A DNA stretch of 64,000 nucleotides from Eisenbergiella tayi (lineage in GTDB: Bacteria > Bacillota > Clostridia > Lachnospirales > Lachnospiraceae): positions 62,001 to 126,000 of the forward strand of contig NZ_MPDJ01000002.1 of NCBI RefSeq assembly GCF_001881565.1, given 5' to 3'. A model generated the notes under the pieces. That model saw only the letters and a list, made by a program, of their open reading frames with translations. It did no database searches and had not been told where the DNA came from. Both the position numbers and the translations under genes were made by a program. Positions 28,843-37,711 of the stretch are shown here, in pieces; positions within the stretch are counted from its first letter, which is position 1; every line of letters begins with the position of its first letter.

Positions 28843-30429
28843 TTACTGGTTCTGCTGTGCATAGAATTCAGAGAACTGTTTCTGATACTCCGCAACATAG
28901 GTATCCAGCCCTGCCGCTTTTAATTCTGCAAGTACACTGTCGATATTCTCATCATAATCAAGGAAGCCCCAAAGCATGGGTTTCAGCTTTTCATCATAAA
29001 CAGAGGTAAGCATTGCCACTTCCGTAGCTACGGGTTTGGTATCAAAAGAGAACCCGGTCAGCTTGGAAAATACGGCATCATCATCAAAGTGTTCATATTC
29101 CTCAATAGTTTCCTGCGGAATAGAAGAATCATATACATTATAAGGGATTGCTTCCATAAACCAACTGTCAATAAAGGAATCTGACACCAGCTTTGTGATG
29201 GAACCATCTTCATTCACTTCGTAATCCTTGCCTTCCACACCATATACACAGAAGTTAAAGTGATCCTGATCTTTATACATCCAATTAAACAAATCCAGCC
29301 AGCGGGATACATTTTCCTGATCGGCTGCAGAGATTGCAATTCCCCAGTCATAATCCTTATTCTTTATTTTAAGCTGATCTCCCACCTTTACCATTGTTTC
29401 ATATGCATCCGGATCTGCTGTTTTTAAGCTGCTGGAGATCAGGGAACCGGGCATGCCATTTCTTGCAAAGCAGTTTGCTGCATTCCAATCGGCATCACTC
29501 TGGGAAGGATTTGTAATCAGATCCTTATCAATATATCCAAGCTCCACCCATTTGCTGGTAATCTCACAATGTTTCTTAAAGGCTTCCGATTCATAATAAC
29601 TGTAGACAGTGTCTCCCTCTTCTTCCTCATTTACATATACGAAATCATTCGCTTCATTTACTGACCTGGTTCCATCCCCGCAATATGCCCAAAGGGCATA
29701 AGGAAGGAAATCAATATTCATTACACTGCGCATATCCGGATATTTTTCCTTGCATGCAGCCATAGCCTCTTCCAGTTTTTCCAGTGTATTTACATCCTCC
29801 GGGCTATATCCCAGTTCATCCAGAATATCTCCCCTCATATCAAAATACTGCATGGAACCGGCATAAGGTTTATTACCGAAGGGCACCGCATAAATCTTGT
29901 CATTATATTTGGTACACTCAAATCCATTGTTCTCTCCGCGGGTAGCAATCAGATCCGGCAGATGGGTTTCCAGAAGGGACTCGTCTATTTCAGCCAGGTA
30001 ACCTTTTGTGTGCCAGTCATAATTAGATACGATGTACTCTACTGCAAATCTTTCTCCGCTTGCCAGCATGGTGGATACATTTGTATCGGAACCCCATGGC
30101 AAAAATTCAACGCTCAGATCAATATTCAAATCCTCAAGAACAGCATCATGGAACTCATTTTTAAAGAACTCCTCACGACGGGAGGACATATCCCCGTAAA
30201 AAATCAGCCGCAGATCCACCAGATCCTGATCTGAAACAGTTCCTCCTGCCTGTGTACCTTCAGACGCAGAGCTTTCCGCCACTCCCTGTTCCGCTGCAGA
30301 ATTTTCTGCTGCAGAATTTTCTGCATTTGCAGCCGGCGCTGTTTCCCCTGCTTCCTTAGCCCCGCAGCCAGCCAGCACGGAAGCAGTCATAACCAACCCC
30401 ATTGCCAGTGCCAATAATTTCTTTCTCAT
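28843..30429 (-). CDS. Sugar ABC transporter substrate-binding lipoprotein
   Basis: Extracellular binding protein of 528 residues with lipoprotein signal MRKKLLALAMGLVMTASVLAG and Cys22 in LAGC. An Ala/Glu/Ser-rich linker with short repeats of ENSAAE follows before the binding fold. The C-terminal part (LWGFLDYDENIDSVLAELKAAGLDTY) matches the other binding proteins of this window in pattern but is clearly divergent. It follows its permeases in the operon, with a 126-bp spacer, rather than preceding them. Confidence 0.93.
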   Translation of the reverse strand: MRKKLLALAMGLVMTASVLAGCGAKEAGETAPAANAENSAAENSAAEQGVAESSASEGTQAGGTVSDQDLVDLRLIFYGDMSSRREEFFKNEFHDAVLEDLNIDLSVEFLPWGSDTNVSTMLASGERFAVEYIVSNYDWHTKGYLAEIDESLLETHLPDLIATRGENNGFECTKYNDKIYAVPFGNKPYAGSMQYFDMRGDILDELGYSPEDVNTLEKLEEAMAACKEKYPDMRSVMNIDFLPYALWAYCGDGTRSVNEANDFVYVNEEEEGDTVYSYYESEAFKKHCEITSKWVELGYIDKDLITNPSQSDADWNAANCFARNGMPGSLISSSLKTADPDAYETMVKVGDQLKIKNKDYDWGIAISAADQENVSRWLDLFNWMYKDQDHFNFCVYGVEGKDYEVNEDGSITKLVSDSFIDSWFMEAIPYNVYDSSIPQETIEEYEHFDDDAVFSKLTGFSFDTKPVATEVAMLTSVYDEKLKPMLWGFLDYDENIDSVLAELKAAGLDTYVAEYQKQFSEFYAQQNQ

Positions 30430-30555
30430 TGTTACCTCTCTTTCTACGGTTTCAAAAACCGCTCCTCTTGTTTACTATATCCAATTGATGCACATTCATC
30501 AACTATGATATCACTCCGGCCAACTTACCTGATATATCAGTTTATCCGGCTGCTG

Positions 30556-31482
30556 TTAACCTTTCACTGCTCCTACCGTAATTCCTTTCACAAAATATTT
30601 TTGTGCAAAAGGATAAAATACCAGTACCGGAAGCACAGTAAATACAGTCATTGCCATTCTTGCCGTATTCGATGGTAAAACAATATGTTCTTTAGCCGAC
30701 TGCAAAGAAGAATTCGTAAGCAGTGCAGAAATATTTGCCATCATATTATAAAGAAGCTTCTGCAGCGTATACAGATCCGTTTTGGTAATCAGATACAGCG
30801 ACAGATAAAAATCATTCCAATACTGGAGCGCCATAAATAGTATTACGCTCACCAGTCCCACCTTTGCCAAAGGAAGTGACACGGAAAAGAAAACTCTCGC
30901 ATCCGTTGCCCCGTCAATCCTGGCCGCCTCCACCAGTTCTTCCGGAACCGCCTTAAAGTTACTTTTCAGTACAAACATATAAAACACATTCATCCCATAC
31001 GGAAGAATCAACGCCCATATATTATTCTGAAGTCCGTAATATTTCGTACAAAGTATGTACCAGGGAAGCAGACCTCCACTGAAAATCATCGTAAACCAGG
31101 CAAAAAAGGACAATACATTGGCAAACCGGAAGTTTTCTTTCTTCTGCGCCGTAGCGTAAGCAAATAATGTCATAACTGCTACCGAATAAATGGTACCTCC
31201 AATCACGGTTAAAAATGATATGCCATATGCCCGGAACAGCATCGCTCCTTTGTTTTCAATAATAAACTTATAGGTTTCCAGTGTAGGCTTCCTTGGTAAC
31301 AGAGAAAAGCCGGAACTGACTATTGCTGTTTCATCAGATATAGAAGCCACGAAGGCTATCCACAGAGGCAGAAAGCAGCTTACCGCCATAATTCCCACAA
31401 TCACATAGCACAGGATGCTTTCTTTGGTTTTGCGGGATTGAATTTCCTGTTGTTTCTTCACTTTTAAGCTCTCCTCTCTCAT
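30556..31482 (-). CDS. Sugar ABC transporter permease, LplC/YtcP type
   Basis: Six-helix CUT1 permease of 308 residues. The EAA loop is VEAARIDGATDARVFFSVSLP, and the C-terminal YFVKGITVGAVKG is typical of this family. Its ATG overlaps the stop of the upstream permease by one base (31482), so the two are translationally coupled. The extended basic N-terminus (EESLKVKKQQEIQSRKTK) is longer than usual. Confidence 0.93.
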   Translation of the reverse strand: MREESLKVKKQQEIQSRKTKESILCYVIVGIMAVSCFLPLWIAFVASISDETAIVSSGFSLLPRKPTLETYKFIIENKGAMLFRAYGISFLTVIGGTIYSVAVMTLFAYATAQKKENFRFANVLSFFAWFTMIFSGGLLPWYILCTKYYGLQNNIWALILPYGMNVFYMFVLKSNFKAVPEELVEAARIDGATDARVFFSVSLPLAKVGLVSVILFMALQYWNDFYLSLYLITKTDLYTLQKLLYNMMANISALLTNSSLQSAKEHIVLPSNTARMAMTVFTVLPVLVFYPFAQKYFVKGITVGAVKG

Positions 31483-32453
31483 CAGAACAATGCATAATCA
31501 GGGTCGAATTTTTTCACCAGCAGATTGGATCCAAGCACAAGGAAGAACCCGAATATAGACTGATAAAGCGTTATCGCGGACGCCGATTCAAATTGTCCGT
31601 TTACGATGGCTGACCGGTAAACAAACGTGGCAATGGTATCCGTCTTTTCCAGCAGCAGCGGGTTCAGGCTTGTCATACCCATAATCTGATCCACACCGCC
31701 CGCCAGGATTCCTCCGATATTCAGCAAAAACATGATAATTATTGTAGGCTTAAGAAGCGGCAGTGTTATCCGCCAGATTCTCTGCCACCGCCCGGCCCCG
31801 TCAATTTCTGCGGCCTCATACAGACTTTGGTCAAATCCGGTTAATGCACAGAAATAAATAATGGAACCATATCCCGCATTCTTCCATATGGTTGTAATTA
31901 TCATAATCGGCCACCAGTAATCCGCATTGGAATACCACTCCACCGGTGTTCCTCCCAAAGAGGTAATCGCCGAATTGATAATTCCCGTGTTCTCATCAAA
32001 AAGCGCCAGAGCCACCATACCAACCACAATCCAGGAGATAAAATAGGGAAACAGCATCACTGACTGTGTGACCTTCCGATATCTCCTGCCGTTAATTTCA
32101 TTAAGAAGAACCGCAAGCCCTACATTTACCACCACTCCCAAGCCAATACTGAATCCGTTGATAACCAACGTGTTCCTGGTGGCCCGGATAGCATTATTCA
32201 GATTCATAAAGAAAAATTTGAAATTCTGCAGCCCAACAAATTCGCTTCCGAACAACCCGCCCTGAAAGGTATAACGTTCAAATACCACATACAGACCAGC
32301 CATCGGCAGATAGCAGAACAGAATCAGACAGATCACACCGGGTATGGCAATCAGATAGAAAAACCACTTCTTTCTGATTTCCTGCATCAGGGTAAGCCTT
32401 TTGCCGGCAGCCGGAACTGCTTTCTTATTATTTTGTTTCGATTTCACTTCCAT
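31482..32453 (-). CDS. Sugar ABC transporter permease, LplB type
   Basis: First gene of the second sugar operon, 323 residues, six predicted membrane helices after a basic N-terminus. The EAA loop reads YEAAEIDGAGRWQRIWRITLP. The ATG at 32453 is preceded by AAGGAGG, but that site lies inside a stem-loop (listed separately). It partners the permease at 30556-31482; no ATPase is encoded nearby. Confidence 0.93.
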   Translation of the reverse strand: MEVKSKQNNKKAVPAAGKRLTLMQEIRKKWFFYLIAIPGVICLILFCYLPMAGLYVVFERYTFQGGLFGSEFVGLQNFKFFFMNLNNAIRATRNTLVINGFSIGLGVVVNVGLAVLLNEINGRRYRKVTQSVMLFPYFISWIVVGMVALALFDENTGIINSAITSLGGTPVEWYSNADYWWPIMIITTIWKNAGYGSIIYFCALTGFDQSLYEAAEIDGAGRWQRIWRITLPLLKPTIIIMFLLNIGGILAGGVDQIMGMTSLNPLLLEKTDTIATFVYRSAIVNGQFESASAITLYQSIFGFFLVLGSNLLVKKFDPDYALF

Positions 32454-32478
32454 GGCCTCCTTCGTTTTTCTGAGGCCA
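32453..32478 (-). promoter_or_regulatory. Stem-loop covering the ribosome site of the permease gene
   Basis: The arms TGGCCTC (32472-32478) and GAGGCCA (32453-32459) pair perfectly across a 12-nt loop. The 3' arm contains the core of the AAGGAGG ribosome site and touches the ATG. If transcription starts upstream, translation of the operon would be damped unless the stem opens. A TTGAAG/TATGGT promoter match at 32478-32506 would start inside the stem, so the real transcription start decides this. Confidence 0.45.
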
Positions 32479-32677
32479 CCATATCATTTGTATTTGTAGT
32501 CTTCAACCAAAAAATATTTAAAAAGCTTAAAAAATGCAGCATTTTTACTTCATTTCAAAAATTTTAAGCCCTATTTTTTTGAATTATTCCAAACAAATGT
32601 TGAATCTCTATCAATTTTAAGGCAATTCATATGCACAGGCTCACATATTGCCATCAGCTGAGCGGACAAAAAAATCC

Positions 32678-32708
32678 CCTGTTTTTAGTATTTCCACTAA
32701 AAACAAGG
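32678..32708 (-). terminator. Intrinsic terminator of the acetyltransferase gene
   Basis: Arms CCTGTTTTTAGT and ACTAAAAACAAGG with a 6-nt loop form a long stem. On the minus strand it is followed by GGGGATTTTTTT. It sits 22 bp after the acetyltransferase stop. Confidence 0.8.
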
Positions 32709-32730
32709 AACCATTTTCTTTAAAAATCCG

Positions 32731-33312
32731 TTAGGAGCCAGATATTCCGGTCAAATCATTTTCAATTTTTCGAATCACCTTCGCTGGTACACCTCCAACA
32801 ACACAATCGTCCGGAATATCCCTTGTGATAACAGCACCCGCGGCAACTACCACATTATTTCCGATGGTAACGCCGGGTAAAATGGTAACATTACCGCCAA
32901 TCCACACATCGTTCCCAATACAGACAGGCTTTGCACTTCCCAGATGCCTGCGGCGGCCAAGCGGTGAAAGCGGATGGTTTACGGTAGTAATTAACGTGCC
33001 GGGGCCAATCATGACATAATCTCCAATCCAAACCGGCGCTATATCCAAAATGGTTACATTATAATTTGCCAGAAAATTTTTACCCACATGGATGTTGCTG
33101 CCATTATCGCAGTTGAAAACCGGCAGAACCGTGGTATTCTCTCCGGCAGAGCCAAAAAGGGCCCGGATAGCCGCTGTTCGTTCTTCTTCATGCTCCATCG
33201 GAATTGCATTTAATTTCCGGCACCATTCCAAGGCATGAAGCTTTCTGCCATCTACCTCCGCATCCCAAAAATCATACTCCAGTCCGGCATCTAATTTTTC
33301 AAGTTCTGTCAT
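32731..33312 (-). CDS. Maltose/galactoside O-acetyltransferase family protein
   Basis: Hexapeptide-repeat acetyltransferase of 193 residues that transfers acetyl from acetyl-CoA to a sugar hydroxyl. The N-terminal maltose-acetyltransferase helix region (about 1-60) is followed by left-handed beta-helix repeats. The catalytic His is H113 in VNHPLSP, and the C-terminal GVPAKVIRKI is family-typical. The ATG at 33312 follows AAGGAGA; an overlapping ATG five bases upstream is out of frame and stops at once. It appears monocistronic, with its own terminator. The acceptor sugar is not known. Confidence 0.9.
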   Translation of the reverse strand: MTELEKLDAGLEYDFWDAEVDGRKLHALEWCRKLNAIPMEHEEERTAAIRALFGSAGENTTVLPVFNCDNGSNIHVGKNFLANYNVTILDIAPVWIGDYVMIGPGTLITTVNHPLSPLGRRRHLGSAKPVCIGNDVWIGGNVTILPGVTIGNNVVVAAGAVITRDIPDDCVVGGVPAKVIRKIENDLTGISGS

Positions 33313-33749
33313 TCCATTTTCTCCTTATTGCTATCAAGCGATTTTTGTATCAAAAATACGGTAATCAGAAAAAGCACACAAGAAACCTGAATAATCGGCT
33401 CTGCCAAGCAGAATACGTTCTGTCTTCCCCGTGCCCCAAGTCTGGCTGGTAAAGGTTGATTATACAGTTGCCATATCGTTTGTGTTTGTGTATCTTTTAT
33501 TAATATTACTCCTCTCGACAGGCTTATCCAATTATCTTCAACAGTTGTCCTTTATCCGCATCCGGAAGCAGGTTACTTAAATAAGCCAAAATTCGTTCTT
33601 TGGATTCTTTTGGTGAACGGAAATATGCCGATTGAACCATTTCCCTTCCCAGCAGATATTCAGGTGTTGCATAGCGGGCAACACCCCAACCGCCTGGCGC
33701 TTACCACTGCCGCAATGAAACAACACAGGCCGTCCAATAGCTTTTGTGC
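33313..33749. other. Gene-free stretch with decayed coding sequence
   Basis: No intact gene is visible. On the minus strand an 86-codon open frame without a start (ending TGA at about 33302) encodes a hydrophobic stretch, EPIIQVSCVLFLITVFLIQK, that could be the tail of a lost membrane protein. Left of the rhodanese gene there are frameshifted fragments, listed separately. No terminator with a clear U tract was seen for the rhodanese operon. Confidence 0.4.
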
Positions 33750-33777
33750 CTATTTCTGCTCTTGATTGGCAATCCAT
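33524..33777 (-). pseudogene. Frameshifted remnant of an unidentified gene
   Basis: One frame encodes GRPVLFHCGSGKRQ, a Cys-containing loop like those of rhodaneses and tyrosine phosphatases. A second frame continues as RYATPEYLLGREMVQSAYFR and SPKESKERILAYLSNLLPD before a TAA at 33524. The two frames overlap near 33690 and read together like one broken protein. It overlaps the 3' end of the rhodanese gene by 28 bp. Chance coding similarity cannot be excluded. Confidence 0.35.
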
Positions 33778-34283
33778 TCGTTATATTCATCAAATTGGGG
33801 CGTACCATCAATATACGAAATTTCCGGTATGTCCGGGCGCAGTTCTAATACTCTGTCATAAGCACCCGGTACAATCATCCCACGACGGCAGTGCATCATA
33901 ACCGGTTTGCCAGCCGGAATCTCCATATATAACGCGTCCTCTGTTTCACTGTCCAATTCTTCAATTGGAATATTGATCGCGCCTTCAAAATGGTTTTCAT
34001 CGTACCATCTTGTGGCCGCCACATCAACAATCACCAGATCTTTTGTTTCTTTCATATATTCTAATGCTGCTTCCGGTAACATAGCTCCCATTGCATTTTG
34101 GCTTTCCGAACTCATGGCTGGCTCCTCCTGTGATGGCTGGGCTTCAGTGGACAGAGTACTGTTTTCAGAAATGGTTTCCTGTGAGGTGCTTTGCTGGGAG
34201 TTGATGGACGCTGCTTCACTGCAGGCTGTTACTGCCGTCACCAAAATAATCAATAATAATGCGGATGCCATTTTTCTTACCAT
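33750..34283 (-). CDS. Rhodanese-domain lipoprotein
   Basis: Exported lipoprotein of 177 residues. The signal MVRKMASALLLIILVTAVTA ends at Cys21, then comes a Ser/Thr/Glu-rich spacer to about residue 65 and a rhodanese domain (VIVDVAATRWYDENHFEGAINIP; active-site Cys132 in MMHCRRGMI). Rhodaneses move sulfane sulfur or handle persulfides. I chose the ATG at 34283, which follows AGGAGATGAAAGC and overlaps the upstream gene by 7 bp. It is the third gene of the dehydrogenase operon. Confidence 0.9.
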   Translation of the reverse strand: MVRKMASALLLIILVTAVTACSEAASINSQQSTSQETISENSTLSTEAQPSQEEPAMSSESQNAMGAMLPEAALEYMKETKDLVIVDVAATRWYDENHFEGAINIPIEELDSETEDALYMEIPAGKPVMMHCRRGMIVPGAYDRVLELRPDIPEISYIDGTPQFDEYNEWIANQEQK

Positions 34284-34723
34284 GCTTTCATCTCCTGTTC
34301 TGTTCGTTTTTCTTTCGGGCATTCCGCAAGAATCTGGTTAATAATCAACACGGTATCTTTCACCTTCATCCCACACTGAAATGCTTTTGGGCATTCTCCA
34401 TGCAAAACCTCCCGGCAGGTGATGCCGCCATATTCCTTTTGAAAAATTTCTGCTGCCCGGCATACTTTTTCATAAACCTTTTTTCGCTTTTCTCCATTCC
34501 CGGGCGTTCCTTCGCTGGAATAAAAGCTGATGATGGCAGTGGCTGCGGCGAGAGCGCCGCAGACCTCCTGCATCCCGCCAAAGCCGCCGCCAAAACCTTC
34601 CATAATCCGGCAGGCTGTTGTTTCGTCAATTCCCATATCCCTGGCGTAAGCGCAGAACACAGCCTGGGAGCAGGTAAAACCTTTCCCATATGCCTGTCCT
34701 GCCAGTTTTAATTTATCGTCCAA
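34277..34723 (-). CDS. C_GCAxxG_C_C family redox protein
   Basis: Small Cys-rich protein of 148 residues with the spaced cysteines of the C_GCAxxG_C_C family: C18 in GFTCSQAV, VCGALAAATA (where many relatives have CGAxxG), then ITCREVLHGEC and FQCGM. Family members are often next to oxidoreductases and are thought to act in electron transfer or metal handling, but a defined function is not established. The start is TTG at 34723, preceded by AAGGAGGG with good spacing. It follows the iron alcohol dehydrogenase by 12 bp. Confidence 0.85.
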   Translation of the reverse strand: MDDKLKLAGQAYGKGFTCSQAVFCAYARDMGIDETTACRIMEGFGGGFGGMQEVCGALAAATAIISFYSSEGTPGNGEKRKKVYEKVCRAAEIFQKEYGGITCREVLHGECPKAFQCGMKVKDTVLIINQILAECPKEKRTEQEMKAW

Positions 34724-34735
34724 GTGAATCCCTCC

Positions 34736-35899
34736 TTACCGGTAGGATTTTTCGTAGATTTCCAGATAGTCATTGTCCGATAAAGGCAGCGGATCCGCGG
34801 TAATGTCGCCTCCAAGCACCTCGTGAATCTTCTGTGGATACAGCCTTAATTCCTCTCTTGTGATTCCGGCGTCGCTCATTTTCAGATCGGCACATCCCAC
34901 AGCGGCAATCAGTTCATCCAATGCTTGAATGAAGTCTTTTCCGGAAGCAGGGTTCTCTACTCCCATTGCCTTCGCCATCTTTATCATTGGCTCTTCAGCA
35001 GCCTTTTTTTCGGCAAAAAAGTCATAGTAGGCATGGGCTGTCATAATAAGACCGGCGCCATGTACCAGATCTTCATGGAAACTTCCCATGACATGCTCAA
35101 TGGTGTGGGCAGAAGTGCAAAGCATATAGTAAGCGGCCAGGGAATTCGCCAGCGCCATATTCTCGCGGGCTTCCTTGCTGCTCCCGTCCTTATATGCAGC
35201 AGGCAGATATTTCGCGACCAGCTCAATCGCCTTAAGTGCAAACATCTCCCCCATGGGATGCTCGTTTTTATTGATGACGCTTTCAGAAGCATGGAAGAAC
35301 GTATCCATCCCCTGATAAGCAGTAAGTGCCGGGGGTACGCTCATCATCAGGTCTGCATCCACCACAGAGAGTGTGGGGAACATGGAAGGGAAGAAAATTC
35401 CGGTTTTCTCCTTCAGTTCGTCATCCGAGATAACGGCCGCGATATCTACCTCGCTGCCGGTACCGGCGGATGTGGTGATGCAGACGATTGGCAGGGCGTC
35501 AAATTCCGCATTCTTTTTCCCGCCTGCTTTACTCAGGCTGTAATCCCAAATATCGCCAGGGTTTGCAGCCATCAGCGCAATACACTTGCTGCAGTCCATG
35601 ACAGAGCCGCCGCCAAGGGCCACAACGAAATCACAGCCGTTGTCCCTGACCGCCTTTGCGCCGTCCATGACATTCTTCCGGGTAGGGTTCGGGCGGATTT
35701 CATCGAACAGGATGTGTTCCACCCCAGCCAGTTCCATCTCCCTTTGCACACAGGACAGATAACCATATTTCTTAGTGGACTGACCATTGGAGGTGACAAT
35801 CAGGGCTTTTTTGCCCGGAAGGCTTTCCTCATGCAGATGGCTCAGCTGACCTGCCCCAAAGAGTACGCGTGTCGGCATGTTAAAAATAAAATTGTTCAT
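34736..35899 (-). CDS. Iron-containing alcohol dehydrogenase
   Basis: NAD(P)-dependent group III alcohol dehydrogenase of 387 residues (BDH/YqhD-like). The dinucleotide-binding loop GGGSVMDCSK is at 96-105 and TTSAGTGSE at 142-150. Likely metal ligands are D199, H203, H269 and H280 in GMDTFFHAS and HVMGSFHEDLVHG. It is the first gene of an operon with the C_GCAxxG_C_C protein and the rhodanese. Its promoter carries a 42-bp box shared with the MATE gene, suggesting control by the AraC regulator at 37819. A role in aldehyde detoxification is plausible but inferred. Confidence 0.93.
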   Translation of the reverse strand: MNNFIFNMPTRVLFGAGQLSHLHEESLPGKKALIVTSNGQSTKKYGYLSCVQREMELAGVEHILFDEIRPNPTRKNVMDGAKAVRDNGCDFVVALGGGSVMDCSKCIALMAANPGDIWDYSLSKAGGKKNAEFDALPIVCITTSAGTGSEVDIAAVISDDELKEKTGIFFPSMFPTLSVVDADLMMSVPPALTAYQGMDTFFHASESVINKNEHPMGEMFALKAIELVAKYLPAAYKDGSSKEARENMALANSLAAYYMLCTSAHTIEHVMGSFHEDLVHGAGLIMTAHAYYDFFAEKKAAEEPMIKMAKAMGVENPASGKDFIQALDELIAAVGCADLKMSDAGITREELRLYPQKIHEVLGGDITADPLPLSDNDYLEIYEKSYR

Positions 35900-35947
35900 A
35901 AATTATTCCTCCTATTTGATTCTGCATGTATTTTGTTTCTGAACTTA

Positions 35948-36015
35948 ATTATATTGCGTCTTATTTTAGAATACAGCGCTAAATCTTATGTTTGTATGTG
36001 GTAAATGATAATATT
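35948..36015 (-). promoter_or_regulatory. Dehydrogenase promoter with shared activator-like box
   Basis: On the minus strand the -10 is TATAAT (35948-35953). Exactly 20 bp upstream begins a 42-bp box (35974-36015; plus-strand landmarks CAGCGCTAAA, CTTA, TGTGG, TAATATT) that matches the MATE promoter at 30 of 42 positions by eye. The -35 position (CTGTAT) is poor, as in activator-dependent promoters. The box end overlaps it. Confidence 0.65.
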
Positions 36016-36032
36016 ATTCTGCCGCCTTTTCC

Positions 36033-36270
36033 TTAGTCAAAAAGTTTCACTATGGCAGAAGTCAGGCTTTTGATATCCAGAAAAGTCGTGTTTATACATA
36101 AATCATAATTAGACGTTTCTCCCCATGTCCGCCATCTCTCTTATTATTTTACCCAGTTCCAGAAATGTAGTCTGATTCGTCTCCATTGCCTGATAAAGCT
36201 GAGAAGAAAAGGTTCTGCCCAGTTCCCTGCCTTCGCTGCCAAACTTCCTTATGGTAAGGATTTTATTCAT
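36033..36270 (-). pseudogene. Remnant of a cytidylate-kinase-like gene
   Basis: A 53-codon frame from the ATG at 36270 reads MNKILTIRKFGSEGRELGR, a decayed form of the cytidylate-kinase-like P-loop start (normally IGREFGSGGRELG), followed by KIIREMADMGRN. After a stop at 36109 another frame encodes SNYDLCINTTFLDI and ends at 36033, resembling the C-terminal part of the same family. Roughly 100 or more codons are missing between the blocks, and the P-loop is damaged, so this cannot be functional. Confidence 0.65.
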
Positions 36271-36317
36271 CTGTTCCTTCCTGTCGATTGATTAAAAATA
36301 GTAACGATTCAGAGTAT

Positions 36318-37676
36318 CTATCTTGTAAGATTTTTCAGCCACCCATATTTCCGGTAATGGAGGATGGCCGCCGGCAGCTTCACAATCTCATCCAGGTTGA
36401 TAATCAGGAATACAATGACTACCGGCAGGTTCCAGACAAAGGCCGCTAAGAAACCGGCCGGAACTGCAAAGGCCCACATGGTAACCGCATCACAGATCAG
36501 GCCAAACTTAGAGTCCCCGCCCGCGGGAAATATCCCGGCTATGGTTGTCATGTTAATGGACTTTCCGACCATATAACAGGCGCACAGAATCAGCATCCAT
36601 TTAAGATATCCTGTTGCCTGCGGACTTAATGTGGTGACCTTTACAATGACGGGTGTGAGCGCTACCAAAAACACGCCGGACAAGACGCCGCTTATGACAG
36701 CGAGCTTGCAGAGATGGCCTCCGTATTCTTTTGCCTGCTTTAAATTTCCCATGCCTAACTCGTTACCCACGATAATACCGCCGCCGTTTCCAAGCCCGGT
36801 ACAAAAACTTACTATCAGATTTTTGACAATATTGGCAATAGAGTTGGCTGCTACAGCATCGCTGCCTAAGTGGCCCATGATCACGGAATATGTCGTGAAG
36901 CCGCAGCCCCATACCAGATAGTCGCCAAGCATCGGCATTGTATATTTCCAATAATCCCGCGCCAGATTTTTTTCTGTTGTAAAGCAATATTTTATGCGCA
37001 GTCTGGCTCTTTTTTCCCGCAGGGACTCAAGATAGGCCCATCCCATCTCTATCAATTTTGAAATGGACGTTGCCAGAGCCGCTCCCGCAATCCCCATTTC
37101 AGGAAAAAACAGCAGCCCGTAAATCAAAGCAGCATTTAAGAAAATATTGATCACTACAGCAGTGGAGCCAATTACCATACTTTTAACGGCACAACCTGTA
37201 TTTTTCAAAATGCACAGATAAATCTGGGAAATGCCAGTAAACAGATAAGATGCTGCAACAACACGAAGATACACAATTCCACTGGATATCAGCTGCGGCT
37301 CGTTTGTGAATATCCGCATCAGGGTTTCCGGGATAAAGAGCGTCGCCAGAAAGAAAATGGCGGATATCAGGAAAGATACTTTTATGACATAGGCAAAGAT
37401 TTTTTCAATGGAGATCATATCCCCCTTCCCGTAATACTGTGCTGCAAGAATACTTGTCCCCATCGTCAGTCCGCCCATAAAAAGGTTGAATACGAAGGTA
37501 ATCTGTCCGGCCAGGGATACTGCGGACAGAGAATCCTGATTCACAAATCCCAGCATAAGTGCATCTGATGCACTGACTGCCGCCAGCATGAATTGCTGAA
37601 AGGCGATAGGCAGTACGAGTGAAAACAATTTTTTGTAAAAGGCAGCGTTTCTATCATTATGTATTTTGGGTTTCAT
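36318..37676 (-). CDS. MATE family efflux transporter
   Basis: Multidrug and toxin extrusion exporter of 452 residues with about 12 predicted membrane helices, driven by Na+ or H+. Family features include the N-terminal LVLPIAFQQFMLAAVSASDALMLG-like first helix and the mid-protein ILKNTGCAVKSMVIGSTAVVINIFLNAALI segment. The gene follows GGAGG at its ATG and is divergent from an AraC regulator 142 bp away. Its promoter shares a box with the dehydrogenase operon. The substrate is unknown; an alcohol- or aldehyde-linked toxic compound would fit the shared regulation. Confidence 0.93.
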   Translation of the reverse strand: MKPKIHNDRNAAFYKKLFSLVLPIAFQQFMLAAVSASDALMLGFVNQDSLSAVSLAGQITFVFNLFMGGLTMGTSILAAQYYGKGDMISIEKIFAYVIKVSFLISAIFFLATLFIPETLMRIFTNEPQLISSGIVYLRVVAASYLFTGISQIYLCILKNTGCAVKSMVIGSTAVVINIFLNAALIYGLLFFPEMGIAGAALATSISKLIEMGWAYLESLREKRARLRIKYCFTTEKNLARDYWKYTMPMLGDYLVWGCGFTTYSVIMGHLGSDAVAANSIANIVKNLIVSFCTGLGNGGGIIVGNELGMGNLKQAKEYGGHLCKLAVISGVLSGVFLVALTPVIVKVTTLSPQATGYLKWMLILCACYMVGKSINMTTIAGIFPAGGDSKFGLICDAVTMWAFAVPAGFLAAFVWNLPVVIVFLIINLDEIVKLPAAILHYRKYGWLKNLTR

Positions 37677-37711
37677 TCAATAACCTCCTGATTTATAATT
37701 ACGCAAAAATC

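Noticed and set aside
34925..36004. Plus-strand open frame of 359 codons opposite the alcohol dehydrogenase
   Set aside because: Antisense shadow of a gene with intact cofactor and metal-binding motifs; no ribosome site or family feature.
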